From: Phallusia mammillata
Lineage: Eukaryota > Chordata > Ascidiacea > Phlebobranchia > Ascidiidae
Direction: 5' to 3'
Length of the DNA stretch: 64,000 nucleotides
Assembly (NCBI GenBank): GCA_003260075.1
Contig: QLIY01000158.1
Span: 3,792-67,791, forward strand
Shown here: positions 11,781 through 21,700 of the stretch, piece after piece
How positions within the stretch are numbered: position 1 is the stretch's first letter
Layout of the letters: the number at the start of each line of letters is the position of its first letter
The notes under the pieces: generated by a model
Told to the model about the DNA's origin: nothing
Seen by the model: only the letters and a program-made list of their open reading frames with translations
The model's database searches: none
Translations under genes and position numbers: made by a program

Positions 11781-12593
11781 CTGCAATGTTTGGTTCTACC
11801 AGTTTACCTTAAGTCATCAACATTGCATATCGTTTTGTTCTCGGCTACGAAGCTTGTCAAGACAACAACTTCCTGAACACTGTTGGGTTTGTTTGCCTTT
11901 TACACAAAAGTTTGAAACAATGCACAGGGCACCATCACAACAATGCCGTGCAATTTATTTCGGATTAAACTCAAATGGATTTTTAAAATAAAAATAAAAT
12001 CCGCCCACTTCACTAAATCTAGCAAGCACTATAGGTGGAACTCAATTTGCACACAAGGATAGTAATTCAAACACTTGCTTTTATGTAAATATTGACGTTA
12101 TTGTTAAAAAACTGGCCACAAGCTGAAGTATTGTACCAAAAATCATTCTACAAGTATTTTAGATCACAGCAACTCAACAAAACAGCTAGTTCTGGATTAA
12201 AGTAACTTTGACAGAAGCAATGTACTGCCTTTGACAGTCTGCTACTCATTTTACATTTTACCAAGAGCAACCAAAAAAAGTTTTCCTCAATGAAAGAGAG
12301 ACATGGTTGCCAAAAGTAAAGCTCGATTGTGTATCAGTGCTGTTAGGTTGCATATGTCGTAGTGGTTCACCACTTGTGATATGCTCAACCCGCATGGAGT
12401 TTGCGGGCAATGAAACACATTGTGAGGCAACGTGACAATCAGCATTTAGCGAAGTTCTTTTCCAACTTCAATGCAGGCTAGCTTTGCCTTGTCGGCGATC
12501 CCTTACTAACTATGATTTTGGTGCTAGTACTGACAAAGCAGCATACTTAAAACTGAGATTTCACACTTGTACGCAGCAAATTTCATCAAAAAG
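11781..12593. other. upstream region of the fucosyltransferase, no gene seen
   Basis: AT-rich sequence with no recognisable coding exon or element. It should hold the fucosyltransferase promoter, but no motif could be tied to it. Confidence 0.5.
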
Positions 12594-13330
12594 TACGGTA
12601 CGTAGGTACGGTACGCAAAGAAAGCTGAGGTACGGGTACGGTACGTGGTACGGTCCTTCACTAGAGCGTACCACCGTACCAAAAGCGTACCGTACCACCA
12701 CACTGGTACGCATAATAAATGTTGATTAAACGGTCATTTTTGAATCGTTACCATTTGCAGATAATATCAAAATTTTCTGAAACTTGAATTTAGATTGTTT
12801 CTGACATGATTTCATCACAATGTCCCTGTACCAAAATAGTGCTCCAAAAGGTTGATGACGTCACTGCTTAATATTTTGTGCTTACGGACTGATCGCTATG
12901 CAAAAACGTACTGTAGGCGTATTACTAAAACGCGCACATGACAAGAACAGAGATTAACTCGGCATTTGTAATTGATTCTCAAGTTAGTTAAAAAAGCTAG
13001 CTAGTGTTGTTGTCTCTTTCGCAGCAATGATTTTAAGAAACATGCTGCTAAAAATTACACACTGTCGCTGCACGAGCCCATCGCAGAAAACACATCAACC
13101 TTTCATTTCGAATAAGCTGGTTGTAGTGGGGCAGCTTGTTTAGAGTTTAGAAACCTCTCCTTTAAGAGCATGTCATAAAATGTATCCAAAATAATCCCGA
13201 TTGGTTTATTTGAAGGTACGGAACGATTTTGCGTACCGTACCTCAAGTACGGTACCGTGGTACGGTACGTTTTGATTATTGACATTTGGTACGGTACGGT
13301 GGTACGGTACGGTGGTACGGTACGTTGCAA
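12594..13330. repeat. GGTACG-rich repeat arms (unclassified element)
   Basis: Two clusters, 12594-12722 and 13215-13330, are built from GGTACGGTACG and its reverse complement CGTACCGTACC, separated by about 490 bp of ordinary sequence. Each cluster is itself partly palindromic, and together they can fold into long hairpins. This looks like the ends of a DNA transposon, but I cannot assign a superfamily and see no clear target duplication. Confidence 0.6.
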
Positions 13331-13358
13331 CTTGCAACACCAATGACAAACGTTACAG

Positions 13359-13765
13359 CAGCGGTTCACAACCTTTCTGGTTCCGTGATCCCTTGATAAC
13401 ATTTGCCAAGTTGCGGTGACCCCAAGGATAAAACTGTATAGGCTATATATTAAAATTAACTTCTGAATATCCGAAAATTTATTGGCACAAGGATTTTTAT
13501 TTAAAAATTTTCAAGAATTAAATCATAGTGATATTTCCGCGAGAATGCAATAAAAGTTGGCAGGTAGGCTACTGACACAGTGGTTGTGTATTGTAAATGC
13601 AGTATTATTACGTGATACAAGGCAATAATCAGCATTTTGCGAGAATAATTAAGTCTTCAAAAAAATTAAGATTTCACCCCTGTTGTAGTTATAAATTTTA
13701 GACCAAAACGTTTTTTTTCACAAAAATAAAGTGGTCCATGGCCTAAAACGAGTTGGAAACCACTG
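13359..13765. mobile_element. hAT MITE, no clear TSD
   Basis: The left end CAGCGGTTCACAACC and the right end GAGTTGGAAACCACTG are imperfect inverted repeats of the hAT type. The neighbouring octamers (CGTTACAG and CCTTGTGA) do not match, so the copy is old or rearranged. It lies immediately beside the GGTACG-rich arms. Confidence 0.6.
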
Positions 13766-14260
13766 CCTTGTGATACTAGCTATCCTCAATAACATAGCCT
13801 AAACGACTTGATCACAACTAATAATGCTTTCATGTATGAATGACAATAGCATATTAGTTCAAAGAAAAATAATTATTTGGTGACTAAAAGAATTTTTCAG
13901 TTTAATTTTCTCCAGTGCATGAAGTTGAAACTTTTCGACAGGTTTATTTTTAGTGATATGTTTTTCTTCGAACCCCACTTTTATGAGCCCCAGTCGCCTC
14001 GTAATGACCGTGTAGCTGCAGCGCGTTTTGATCATGTGATTTCCACAAACGTTTCGTTGAGCAGCTATTTCCAGCTTGTCGACAGCTCTAACCTAGTTGT
14101 GTCGCAATGTTTTTTTTTCACGAGGCAAAATAAACGCATCTTAAATCAACCTGGACACAAATGACAAACGATTCGACTCTGTGGATAAAACAAACACATT
14201 CAAAAGCAGAATTCATACAAAAGATAGTTAAACCTTTGCCTCCCATAATGTCCAATGAGG
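13766..14260. other. no gene seen
   Basis: An open frame at 13877-14164 has no recognisable similarity and no splice context. Otherwise AT-rich, non-coding sequence. Confidence 0.4.
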
Positions 14261-14640
14261 TAGGGCTACCATATTTCCATCAGCGAAAAGGAGGACACAT
14301 TGTTAAAAAGAACATTAAGGGCCCCCAAAAATAAAAGCCTTAGAAATTAGACGGTATTGAATTATAATTCGGATAAAGGTTAACGTTTATCACATCACCA
14401 CACTATAATAACCTTATTTTTTTCCAAAAAATGTAAAATCCACCTGTATTCTTCAAAAAATAACCTGAAGATTAATATTTGGCTGTTTTTAAAGGCATAA
14501 TTGACACTTATGTAGTGGGTTAATCAGAAATTCTTTGAAAAGGTGGACATTTGAGTACTTTTTCTTGTCGTCGGAGGGCAACTTGGTTTTTGATAAAAAG
14601 GAGGACATGTCCTCCAAAAAGAGGACGTATGGTAGGCCTA
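14261..14640. mobile_element. MITE with TAGGGCTACCATA ends and perfect 8-bp TSD
   Basis: The left end TAGGGCTACCATA and the right end TATGGTAGGCCTA are near-perfect inverted repeats. CAATGAGG flanks both sides exactly (14253-14260 and 14641-14648). The 380-bp element has AAAAGGAGGACA blocks near both ends and no coding capacity. The 8-bp duplication fits the hAT superfamily, in a family different from the CAGTGG elements here. It ends about 150 bp before the ECHDC1 start codon. Confidence 0.85.
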
Positions 14641-14669
14641 CAATGAGGTGAATGCACTATCGCTGTTAT

Positions 14670-14712
14670 GGGGTTTTCCCCATTAACATCAAAAATGTCA
14701 TGGGGTTTTCCC
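14670..14712. promoter_or_regulatory. pair of NF-kappaB-like motifs upstream of ECHDC1
   Basis: GGGGTTTTCCCC (14670-14681) and GGGGTTTTCCC (14702-14712) lie 80-120 bp before the ATG. Both fit the kappaB consensus GGGRNNYYCC. The longer ATGGGGTTTTCCC is a direct repeat, so it could also be a chance local duplication. Confidence 0.3.
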
Positions 14713-14791
14713 TTTATTTTAGTTGACTAACAAAACCTAAAAAACAGTGAAACCGTTCTTCTACTTTTGTGAGGTTTTGTGGAGAAATACA

Positions 14792-16328
14792 ATGTTGAGA
14801 AGGTTCACAAAAACACTTTCTAGTTCATTAAGTTGTCAACATCATTCCAGATCATTCAAACAAGTTCATGTTGATGGCGAGGGTGGTTATAGTGAAGCAA
14901 AAGTTGAAGAGACACTAAAATATTTGCCAGGTACATGTTTGATGTTTATTACCTAAAGCAGATATGTATATTTTACATAAATAAGTTTAAACTTGTATTT
15001 ATTTGTTATAACTTACATGATATTACTTTACATTACAAGGTGGAGAAATTTTATTGGATTTAAACCACTCCGATGCAACAGCAGTCCTACAAATTTCAAA
15101 TGTTTCAAAGCGAAATGCTTTTACTGGTAAAGTGTTTTTTCTACATGTCCCATTTTTACCTATCTTTGTTTCTGCTAATTTCTTTGCAAAACATTACTTT
15201 ACCACACTTATTAAAGGAAAATGCAAACAAATGCTCAGTTTTTGACGCCTCAAAATATATTTTTTTCATGCTATATTATTCTGTACTTAGCACTTTTTGA
15301 AATTTGCATACAATGGTTACATTTAAGGTTACAATATTCAGGCAATATGATGCTGGAATTACGAAGAGCAGTAAATGAGTTAAAAACCTGGCATGAAGGA
15401 AAAGCAGTTGTTATATGTGGAGCTGAAAACATGTTTTGCTCTGGATCAGACATATCAGCAATTAGAGCATTTTCTAGACCAGAGGTACAAACTGACTTGT
15501 TTGGAAAAATGTTTGTAAGCATCTGATTTCTTGATACAAATTATTTGTTAATCAATAAACCAGGACGGAAAAAGGCTTTGTATGTACATGCACAACACAA
15601 TGCATGCTTTACAACATTTGCCACAAATTACTTTAGCACATGTGGAAGGAAATGCTATGGGTGGAGGTGCGGAATTAATGACTGCTTGTGATTTTAGGTA
15701 AGTTAGTCAAATCACTCTTATTTTTGTGAAACTTTCTGATGTGTTTGAAAAGTTACATGTGATAGTATTGGTCAACTTGTTTTTTAGAACTTTTTTTTAT
15801 AAATTTGGAATCAGTCAATGAGTCAAGTCAATGTGAAACATTTCCACTTTGTAAACTTATAGTTTTTGCAGACTTATGTCAAGTGATGCCCAATGCCAAT
15901 TTGTTCAGAAAAAAATGGGTTTGGTTCCAGGATGGGGTGGTGTAAGTCGACTTCTACAACTTGTTGGAAGGCAGACTACACTGAAACTGTTACTTTCTGC
16001 AGAGAAGTTGAATGCACAAAGAGCTTTCGAGTTAAACTTGGTCGATGACATCCTTGATATACATGAAAATGAAGTCACACCAAATGCAACAAAACACGAA
16101 TCTCCAGCTCTAATATGGGCAGAATCAATGTTTCAGCTGTATCAACTTGATTGTAAACTGGCACAGTCAATCAAATTAGATGTAATAAAGTGTAGAAACA
16201 TGTCAAATCTTGAGGATTCTTATAAATCAGAAATACAATTTTTGTCTTTAGTTTGGGGAGGACAAGCAAACCGAAATGCTTTGTTGAAGTCTGTTCATGG
16301 AAGAAGCACAAAGTCTTCTGATTTGTAG
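14792..16328 (+). CDS. ECHDC1: ethylmalonyl-CoA decarboxylase (ECHDC1)
   Basis: Complete five-exon gene on the + strand, 329 aa (human about 307). Exons: 14792-14930, 15040-15126, 15342-15514, 15564-15697, 15872-16328; all GT-AG and phases agree. It has the crotonase fold. SKRNAFTG is followed by MMLELRRAV, then the first oxyanion-hole strand ENMFCSGSD, then GNAMGGGAELMTACDFR (G166-E170 region), KKMGLVPGWGG, and the ECHDC1-type ending VWGGQANRNALLKSVHGR. The family repairs metabolism by decarboxylating ethylmalonyl-CoA (and methylmalonyl-CoA) made by a side activity of acetyl-CoA carboxylase. ECHDC1 is preferred over ordinary enoyl-CoA hydratases because of FxSGSD and the VWGG.AN tail. The first 25 residues are basic and Ser/Arg-rich with no acidic residue, like a mitochondrial presequence; the mammalian enzyme is cytosolic. 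Confidence 0.9.
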
Positions 16329-17335
16329 TATTTAAAGAAAACATTTTGTTTTCATCTTTTTTATGTACAACATTTCCTGCTACTGAGTAAAGAAATAATT
16401 CACTTATTTTTAAATCTACGCACATTATTGTAGACATCCAGTGTTGTTTCATGCAAATTTTGACACTGGGCTGTAGTGGGTTCAGCCAAAACCATCCACA
16501 ACATGGAATGTTCGTTGCACAGTTATTTGGTGAGCTTGGTGATTGTTTTAGTGCAATTATGTGGCTATATATTCTTTCACCAAGTGAAATAAACTCACTT
16601 CAAGTACCCAGAAATAACCCCAAAACTTTACACAATTGTGTGTTTTTTCATCCCAAAGTGTTTTGAATCATTTTGTACCTTTTACTTGAATTTACTCATT
16701 TCACGTTTTCACTCTTGAAAGTTTATATGTTTAAAATTTTTTTTTGGTGAATAATATGCTAATTGTGCTAAAGTTGTTGATATCATGTCAGCCCCAACGC
16801 AACCGCCTTCTGCTTACAAGGTGGTGGATTTTAATCCTATCTATCTCAACCACTCGTGTACCTCTGAACAAGAAACTTAAGTGGAACTGCTCCAACCCAG
16901 AGGAACCTGGTGTTAAACTAAATTCACAAATTCTTTAGAAAAATCGAAATAAAACTATGCAACGGACCTTAAAACGTTGTTACCGGACGCAATGGATATA
17001 CTTAAGTGAGACCCAAGCGCGGTTGAAACTTAGAACGTCATTATACGTTTATTGTGGCCTTGATCTCTGTTCTGCAATAGTTAACTGCAGGGAAACATAT
17101 AGGCTACTTATCGCTAAATACAGTTGAGAACAGTTTGTTCTGCGTTTTTCTCAGTGTGTTGCAAAAGCTGTTTTGACAAAAGGCTCTGGGCGCAAAAGTT
17201 ATTTCAAAGCTAGAGGTGAATTGGTTGGGCTAATACGGTGTATTTTTATGTTCTTTACAACTTAATGTAAACTTGCTAAAGGTTTTAACGTAGGGGTTTC
17301 ACAGTTTTGACTAAAAACAACAAATTAAGGGATAT
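16329..17335. other. intergenic; possible SINE/LINE-type tail
   Basis: No gene is seen. Around 16785-16920 the sequence ACCTCTGAACAAGAAACTTA and AACTGCTCCAACCCAG resembles the conserved 3' block (ctgggcaagacacttaacccc...tgctcc) shared by many SINEs and L2-type LINEs, so an old retroposon remnant is likely there. The rest, including the ECHDC1 3' flank, is AT-rich. Confidence 0.35.
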
Positions 17336-17340
17336 GATTT

Positions 17341-17375
17341 TATTCGTACAAACTTGTCGTTAACATGTACGAATA
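17341..17375. repeat. perfect 10-bp inverted repeat downstream of tropomyosin
   Basis: TATTCGTACA (17341-17350) and TGTACGAATA (17366-17375) pair perfectly across a 15-base loop. The site is about 75 bases past the tropomyosin stop. The - strand AATAAA at 17339-17344, the only poly(A) signal I see for the gene, overlaps the stem. GATTTTATTCGTACAAAC here also matches the arm of the inverted-repeat element at 18.35 kb. Confidence 0.5.
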
Positions 17376-17449
17376 TACACATGCTGTTGACTAACAATAA
17401 AAACATGCAACACGCAGTCGTTTAGTGGGTGGGAGGATGATGTGCTGGG

Positions 17450-18283
17450 TTAATATGTCGAAATGTCTTCATTGAAATTCCGCATTCGCATTTTTTGCTT
17501 ATAGAGCTCGTCTTCCAGCTCGTCAATGTTGGTCTCAAGCTTCACGACAGATTTTTCAGCAAACTCCGCCCGTGTTTCTGAGTCCTTCAATTTGTCTGTC
17601 AGAGTTTTGATCTCCTCTTCGTAGCTACGTTCTTTAGTGGAATACTTTTCCGCAGCAGCTTCTAGAGACTTCAGATTGTTTGCAGCCGTCTTGAGTTCCT
17701 CTTCCAATTCGGTTGATTTGCTCTCTGCTAGTTCTGCTCTTTCCTCCCCACGTTCCAGTTCTGTTTCAACCATTACAAGTTTTCTCGCTACTTCTTCATA
17801 TTTTTTATCCGCATCTTCAGCAACAGTTTTTGCTTCGTTCAGATGAACCTCTTGCATTTCCAGTTTTTCTTCATCTTTGAGAGACCGGTTTTCAATTACT
17901 TTTCTTCCTCGTTCACTTTCATCCGCAGCTTTTTCGGCCTCTTCTAACTTCTGTAGAGAAATGGTGAGCCGCTCTTGGGCACGGTCCAATTCTTCCTCTA
18001 CCAGTGTGATACGTCGGTTTAATGCAGTCACTTCTTGTTCCGCGTCGGCAGCCTTTTTCTCGGCCGATTCCAGATCTTCGTTAGCACAGCGTAGTTTTTC
18101 TTGTGACGTATCAAGCTCATCCTCCGTACACTTAAAACGTTTTTGCAAGGCCTGGAGTTCTTCTTCGAATGAAGTTACTTTTCCCTCGGCCGACTTCTTG
18201 TCTATTTCAGCTTGTTCAGCACGATCAAAGGCATTTTCTTTGTCCAACTTGAGCATTGTCATCTTTTTCTTAATTGCCTCCAT
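17450..18283 (-). CDS. tropomyosin, single-exon gene
   Basis: One uninterrupted reading frame of 277 aa from an ATG with family-typical start [18 protein letters not shown]. Nearly the whole chain is a heptad coiled coil. Hallmark blocks are present in order: [84 protein letters not shown] and [18 protein letters not shown]. Muscle tropomyosins have 284 residues; here the C-terminus is seven shorter and divergent (ends FNEDISTY), which affects the head-to-tail overlap that polymerises along actin. Tropomyosin genes normally have many introns, so the intronless state suggests origin by retrocopy or intron loss. There are no stops or frameshifts and the hallmark residues are intact, so it looks functional. 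No A-tail is seen downstream. Confidence 0.95.
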   Translation of the reverse strand: MEAIKKKMTMLKLDKENAFDRAEQAEIDKKSAEGKVTSFEEELQALQKRFKCTEDELDTSQEKLRCANEDLESAEKKAADAEQEVTALNRRITLVEEELDRAQERLTISLQKLEEAEKAADESERGRKVIENRSLKDEEKLEMQEVHLNEAKTVAEDADKKYEEVARKLVMVETELERGEERAELAESKSTELEEELKTAANNLKSLEAAAEKYSTKERSYEEEIKTLTDKLKDSETRAEFAEKSVVKLETNIDELEDELYKQKMRMRNFNEDISTY

Positions 18284-18346
18284 TTTTTTGATTTGTCCGA
18301 CACTTTACAACTTTTAAGTTAAACCTTCGTCTAAGTTGGGATTATG

Positions 18347-18616
18347 GATTTTATTCGTACTAACCAATTGAACCAATCAACACATTTGGCATTCAATTAC
18401 TCACGATTACGTTCGTAACAACTGGTATTACCGTAATCATTAAGTTGGTTAGAATTGCGTGATGGTGTGTATCGTTCGCAACAACGTAGTTACATGTAGC
18501 TGTCGTCGACAAAGAGTCAACAAAAGGTGTCAACAACATTTGGTATACACTTGTGAGTAATTAAATGCTAGAGGTGTTGATTGGTTCACTTGGTGATTGG
18601 GTTTGTACGAATAAAC
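18347..18616. mobile_element. inverted-repeat element (MITE-like) beside tropomyosin
   Basis: The left arm starts GATTTTATTCGTAC and continues AACCAATCAACAC...GCATTCAATTACTCAC. The right arm, reverse-complemented, reads TTTATTCGTACAAACCC...GAACCAATCAACACC...GCATTTAATTACTCAC. The arms are about 60 bp and imperfect. The interior contains TATCGTTCGCAACAAC and GTCAACAAAAGGTGTCAACA. There is no coding capacity. It lies 64 bp upstream of the tropomyosin start and may supply part of its 5' region. Superfamily not assigned. Confidence 0.7.
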
Positions 18617-19403
18617 ATTGTAAAAACGATAGCAATGCAATATGGCAGCCTTGGGACCCTGCTCAATACGATTTCCCGCATAATCGCAACCTCTCTGATC
18701 GAGGGTTTCTAAAGTTGCCTTGCCGACAACTTTCATTCGTCGCTCAGTTTATACGTTAAATTGCTCATAAACAGCACATAAAGTACATTGTTTTTCCCCC
18801 GTATCTCACAAAACTAAAACTTAGGTTAACAAACAATAGCTAACTTTCTCACTTCCCATAGAATAAAACAGAATTTTAGTTAGTGTTGCAAAATTACGCA
18901 TAACAATCATCCACGGCAGTATGTAACATCCCAACAAGACAAAAAAGATCGGATTGTGCGCGAACAATTGCATTGTTCGAGATAGACCTTCCATCTTAAA
19001 TTCTTACTTCGATTTAAGTTTTTCCAGTAGCACGATCTCATATTAAATACGACTTTGGAATTACTTCAAGCTATAGCGGCCCCAGTTTGAGAACTACTGC
19101 GTTAGATCGTACGAGTATAAATAAATGTAACAGAACAGAAAGTTAGGCATAGCTCATGGTGATAAAACTTGCATCAATAACAAAACTTAACTTCTGGCAT
19201 TTTTTTCAACAAAAAGTGTTCTCTATTCTGCTTTGTCAACTTTCTTTTCCTTGTTTTCTGACTCCATGGAAGACGATTTTTCTGCTAAAGATCACGTCAC
19301 TGCTAAGCATTACAAGGTCTTGCGGCTTCGAAAAATGTCTGGTGGTCTCTATAGTGCCGTCCTCCAAGCTTGCTAACTCTGATTCCTTGCCAAGTTAAAT
19401 AGT
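18617..19403. other. intergenic; one hAT half-end
   Basis: No gene seen. GCGGCCCCAGTTTGAGAACTACTG at 19077-19100 looks like a right terminus of a CAGTGGTTCTC-type hAT element, but no left end or target duplication was found. Confidence 0.35.
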
Positions 19404-19573
19404 GTTATGGTGCGTTGGATATCGTTCGCAACAACATAGTTAACGTACACAGCTGTCAACAACCAAGTGTTAACAAAAGGTGGCAACAACAGTTGGTATT
19501 CAGCTGTGAGGAATCAAGTACCAAAGGTGTTGATTGGTTTACCTGTCATTAGGTTTGTGCGAATAAAATCGTA
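19404..19573. repeat. second, one-armed copy of the inverted-repeat element
   Basis: ATATCGTTCGCAACAACATAG, then AACAAAAGGTGGCAACAACA, then GGTGTTGATTGGTTTACC and GGTTTGTGCGAATAAAATC match the interior and right arm of the element at 18347-18616 in the same order. The left arm is missing. This confirms that the element is a dispersed repeat. Confidence 0.7.
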
Positions 19574-21700
19574 AATCGCTAAATGTTTTTCGTGCCTTGT
19601 CTTTTTAAGTCCAAAATTTATCGAACAACATTAATTACGTCATGCATATATATGTAAACGCTGTGTGGCATGGTTGATCATTTCGGTGTGCTTTGATATC
19701 AATACAACATATAGGAACGCAACCTTTATGGACATAAGATCATCCCACAAACTTTTGAACGTTCATGCGGGTTAGCGCAACAACTTTGTGTTAGAATAGC
19801 TAGAGGTTCTATTCCTGTCACGACCTCTTGCGAAAAAAATATTTTTTTAAATGATGCAATAAAGGTAAAATAAGACAGGCAATGTCAAAAAAGAAGTATT
19901 ACGACCGTAGACATTGTTTCTTATTTCTGGCGTTGATCATTATTTCGACGGTTAAAACAACGAAAAACAAATATATGATGATTTTTCATTGCAGTAAGTA
20001 TAGTGAATTATTTTCTAAAAAAAGGCATAAAAGTAACCTAAAAGTTGGTTAACGATATATTTTTTTTCCTTTTTTGCAGTATTTTTTTGTTTTCTTGTCG
20101 TATATTAGTTTATAAAATAGTAAATAATTGCGTTTTTGCAGTGTGCTGACAAGGAGTGCATGGTTTCAAACCCAAAAGTTTTTTCTGTTTTCACTAATGT
20201 AATTTCCATTTCTTTACATAAATATTTCTGTTTAAAAGCGTTCGGTAACAATGTACTGTATAAACCACTGCGTCAGGGAAACATATTTTGTTTTAATGTC
20301 ATGGTACGACACTCGTTGCCAAAGGAATGTCAGCTACCAGATCCCTCGCTTGACGACGAAAGAAAATTGAAGAGAGCTTTGTAGCATAAAGATGCAATTC
20401 CAAGTTGAGTGATGAGATGATAAACTCTGTTTTCTTGTAGCGAGTACCAAGCTTCTGTACAGCATTGCACAAGACAACCTAAAATCTTTGACGTAAAATA
20501 CATGTTCCCTTTTATTAATTTGCCTGCGAACTAATCACCGGCAACCTGCCCCCGAGATCATTTGTATGAAAAATGCTTTCAAATTTGTTAAATGCCTATA
20601 GTTTCGGTTACTGCACAACAAACATTCTGAACATACAATTTAAAACTCTATAGCCAACTATTAAAAATATAAATGATACCGTGTGGTACATTTCTAAAAT
20701 ACTGCAAAAAAGTAAACCCTTACCGCCAAATCCAAAAAAATATTAAATACAACTTCGAAGTTTCTTCTGATACCAATGTTTTCCCCGTCGAAACCCCTTT
20801 TTTGTCTTTCCATGTTTAAAATTGAAAAAATTACGGACAAAGTAGATGCAACATTTGCATCTAATTTAGTGTTTTATTTAATAGTGTTTTAAATAACATT
20901 TAATGAATAAAAAGTGTAACAGTGGCGTCACAAACCAGATAAAACGTCACAAATATCTAAACAATGGCATTTTTGTGAAATTTGAAACTAATTATGTGGG
21001 GTAACCTTATTTACAACCGCAAAGGTTTGGTAATTGGTATAAATAAATAAAATGTAACACATGAATCCTGTTTATGTAAAGCGTTTTATGTAAATCAACA
21101 TATATCACCTAGTCTAGTTTTAGTGAAACAAAAATTGTTCATAGGTAATTCTTCTGATGACCCATTAACAGCAGTTTGACGGCTTTTGTGTTTCGAAATG
21201 TTTATGATATTTTACATGGATGTCCCCTTTCATTCCGACTATAAACTTCGAAAAATATCTTTGTTCTTATGATTTGACAAATATTTTATTTTCCAATATT
21301 AAAATGAGTGGGTTTTTATTTGATGTTTAGAGCGATAAAGATTGGGATATCTACACACAAAATTGACAAAACAGAATTGTAAAACCGAAGTGAATAAGTA
21401 GTCATTAAGCAACTGATCCAAGTAAAGTAGCAGTGGATGGACATGACTCATTATAATTGTGGAACAGCGGTTTACAGTCTTTTTGTAGTAAGAAACCCCC
21501 TTTTTAGTCATCAATTCTTTAAACCTCCGCGTACATATGCAAACCCTTTTTGAGAAATTCCAGGTTTGGAACTGTTCTAGGAATGTATCTGCTGGACAGT
21601 ACTCAATTTGCTTTACGGAAACGAACACAACAGCACAAACGAAAAGAAAAAAATGCGCAAACGGTGCACTGCCTGCAGAAAAAACACAACTCGCACGAAA
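19574..21700. other. intergenic; 3' flank of glypican
   Basis: No supported gene. An open stretch at 20142-20384 follows a splice-acceptor-like GTTTTTGCAG and begins CADKECMV, but nothing further matches a family. 21299-21628 is open on the - strand but lies where the glypican 3' UTR is expected. Confidence 0.4.

Noticed and set aside
17637-18317. Long + strand open frames opposite tropomyosin
   Set aside because: They are the Ser/Ala-rich antisense shadow of the coiled-coil gene.
20136-20384. Open frame beginning CADKECMV after a splice-acceptor-like site, reminiscent of MIA/TANGO1 SH3 starts
   Set aside because: Only the first few residues resemble that family; the conserved A...D....D block does not follow and no partner exon was found.
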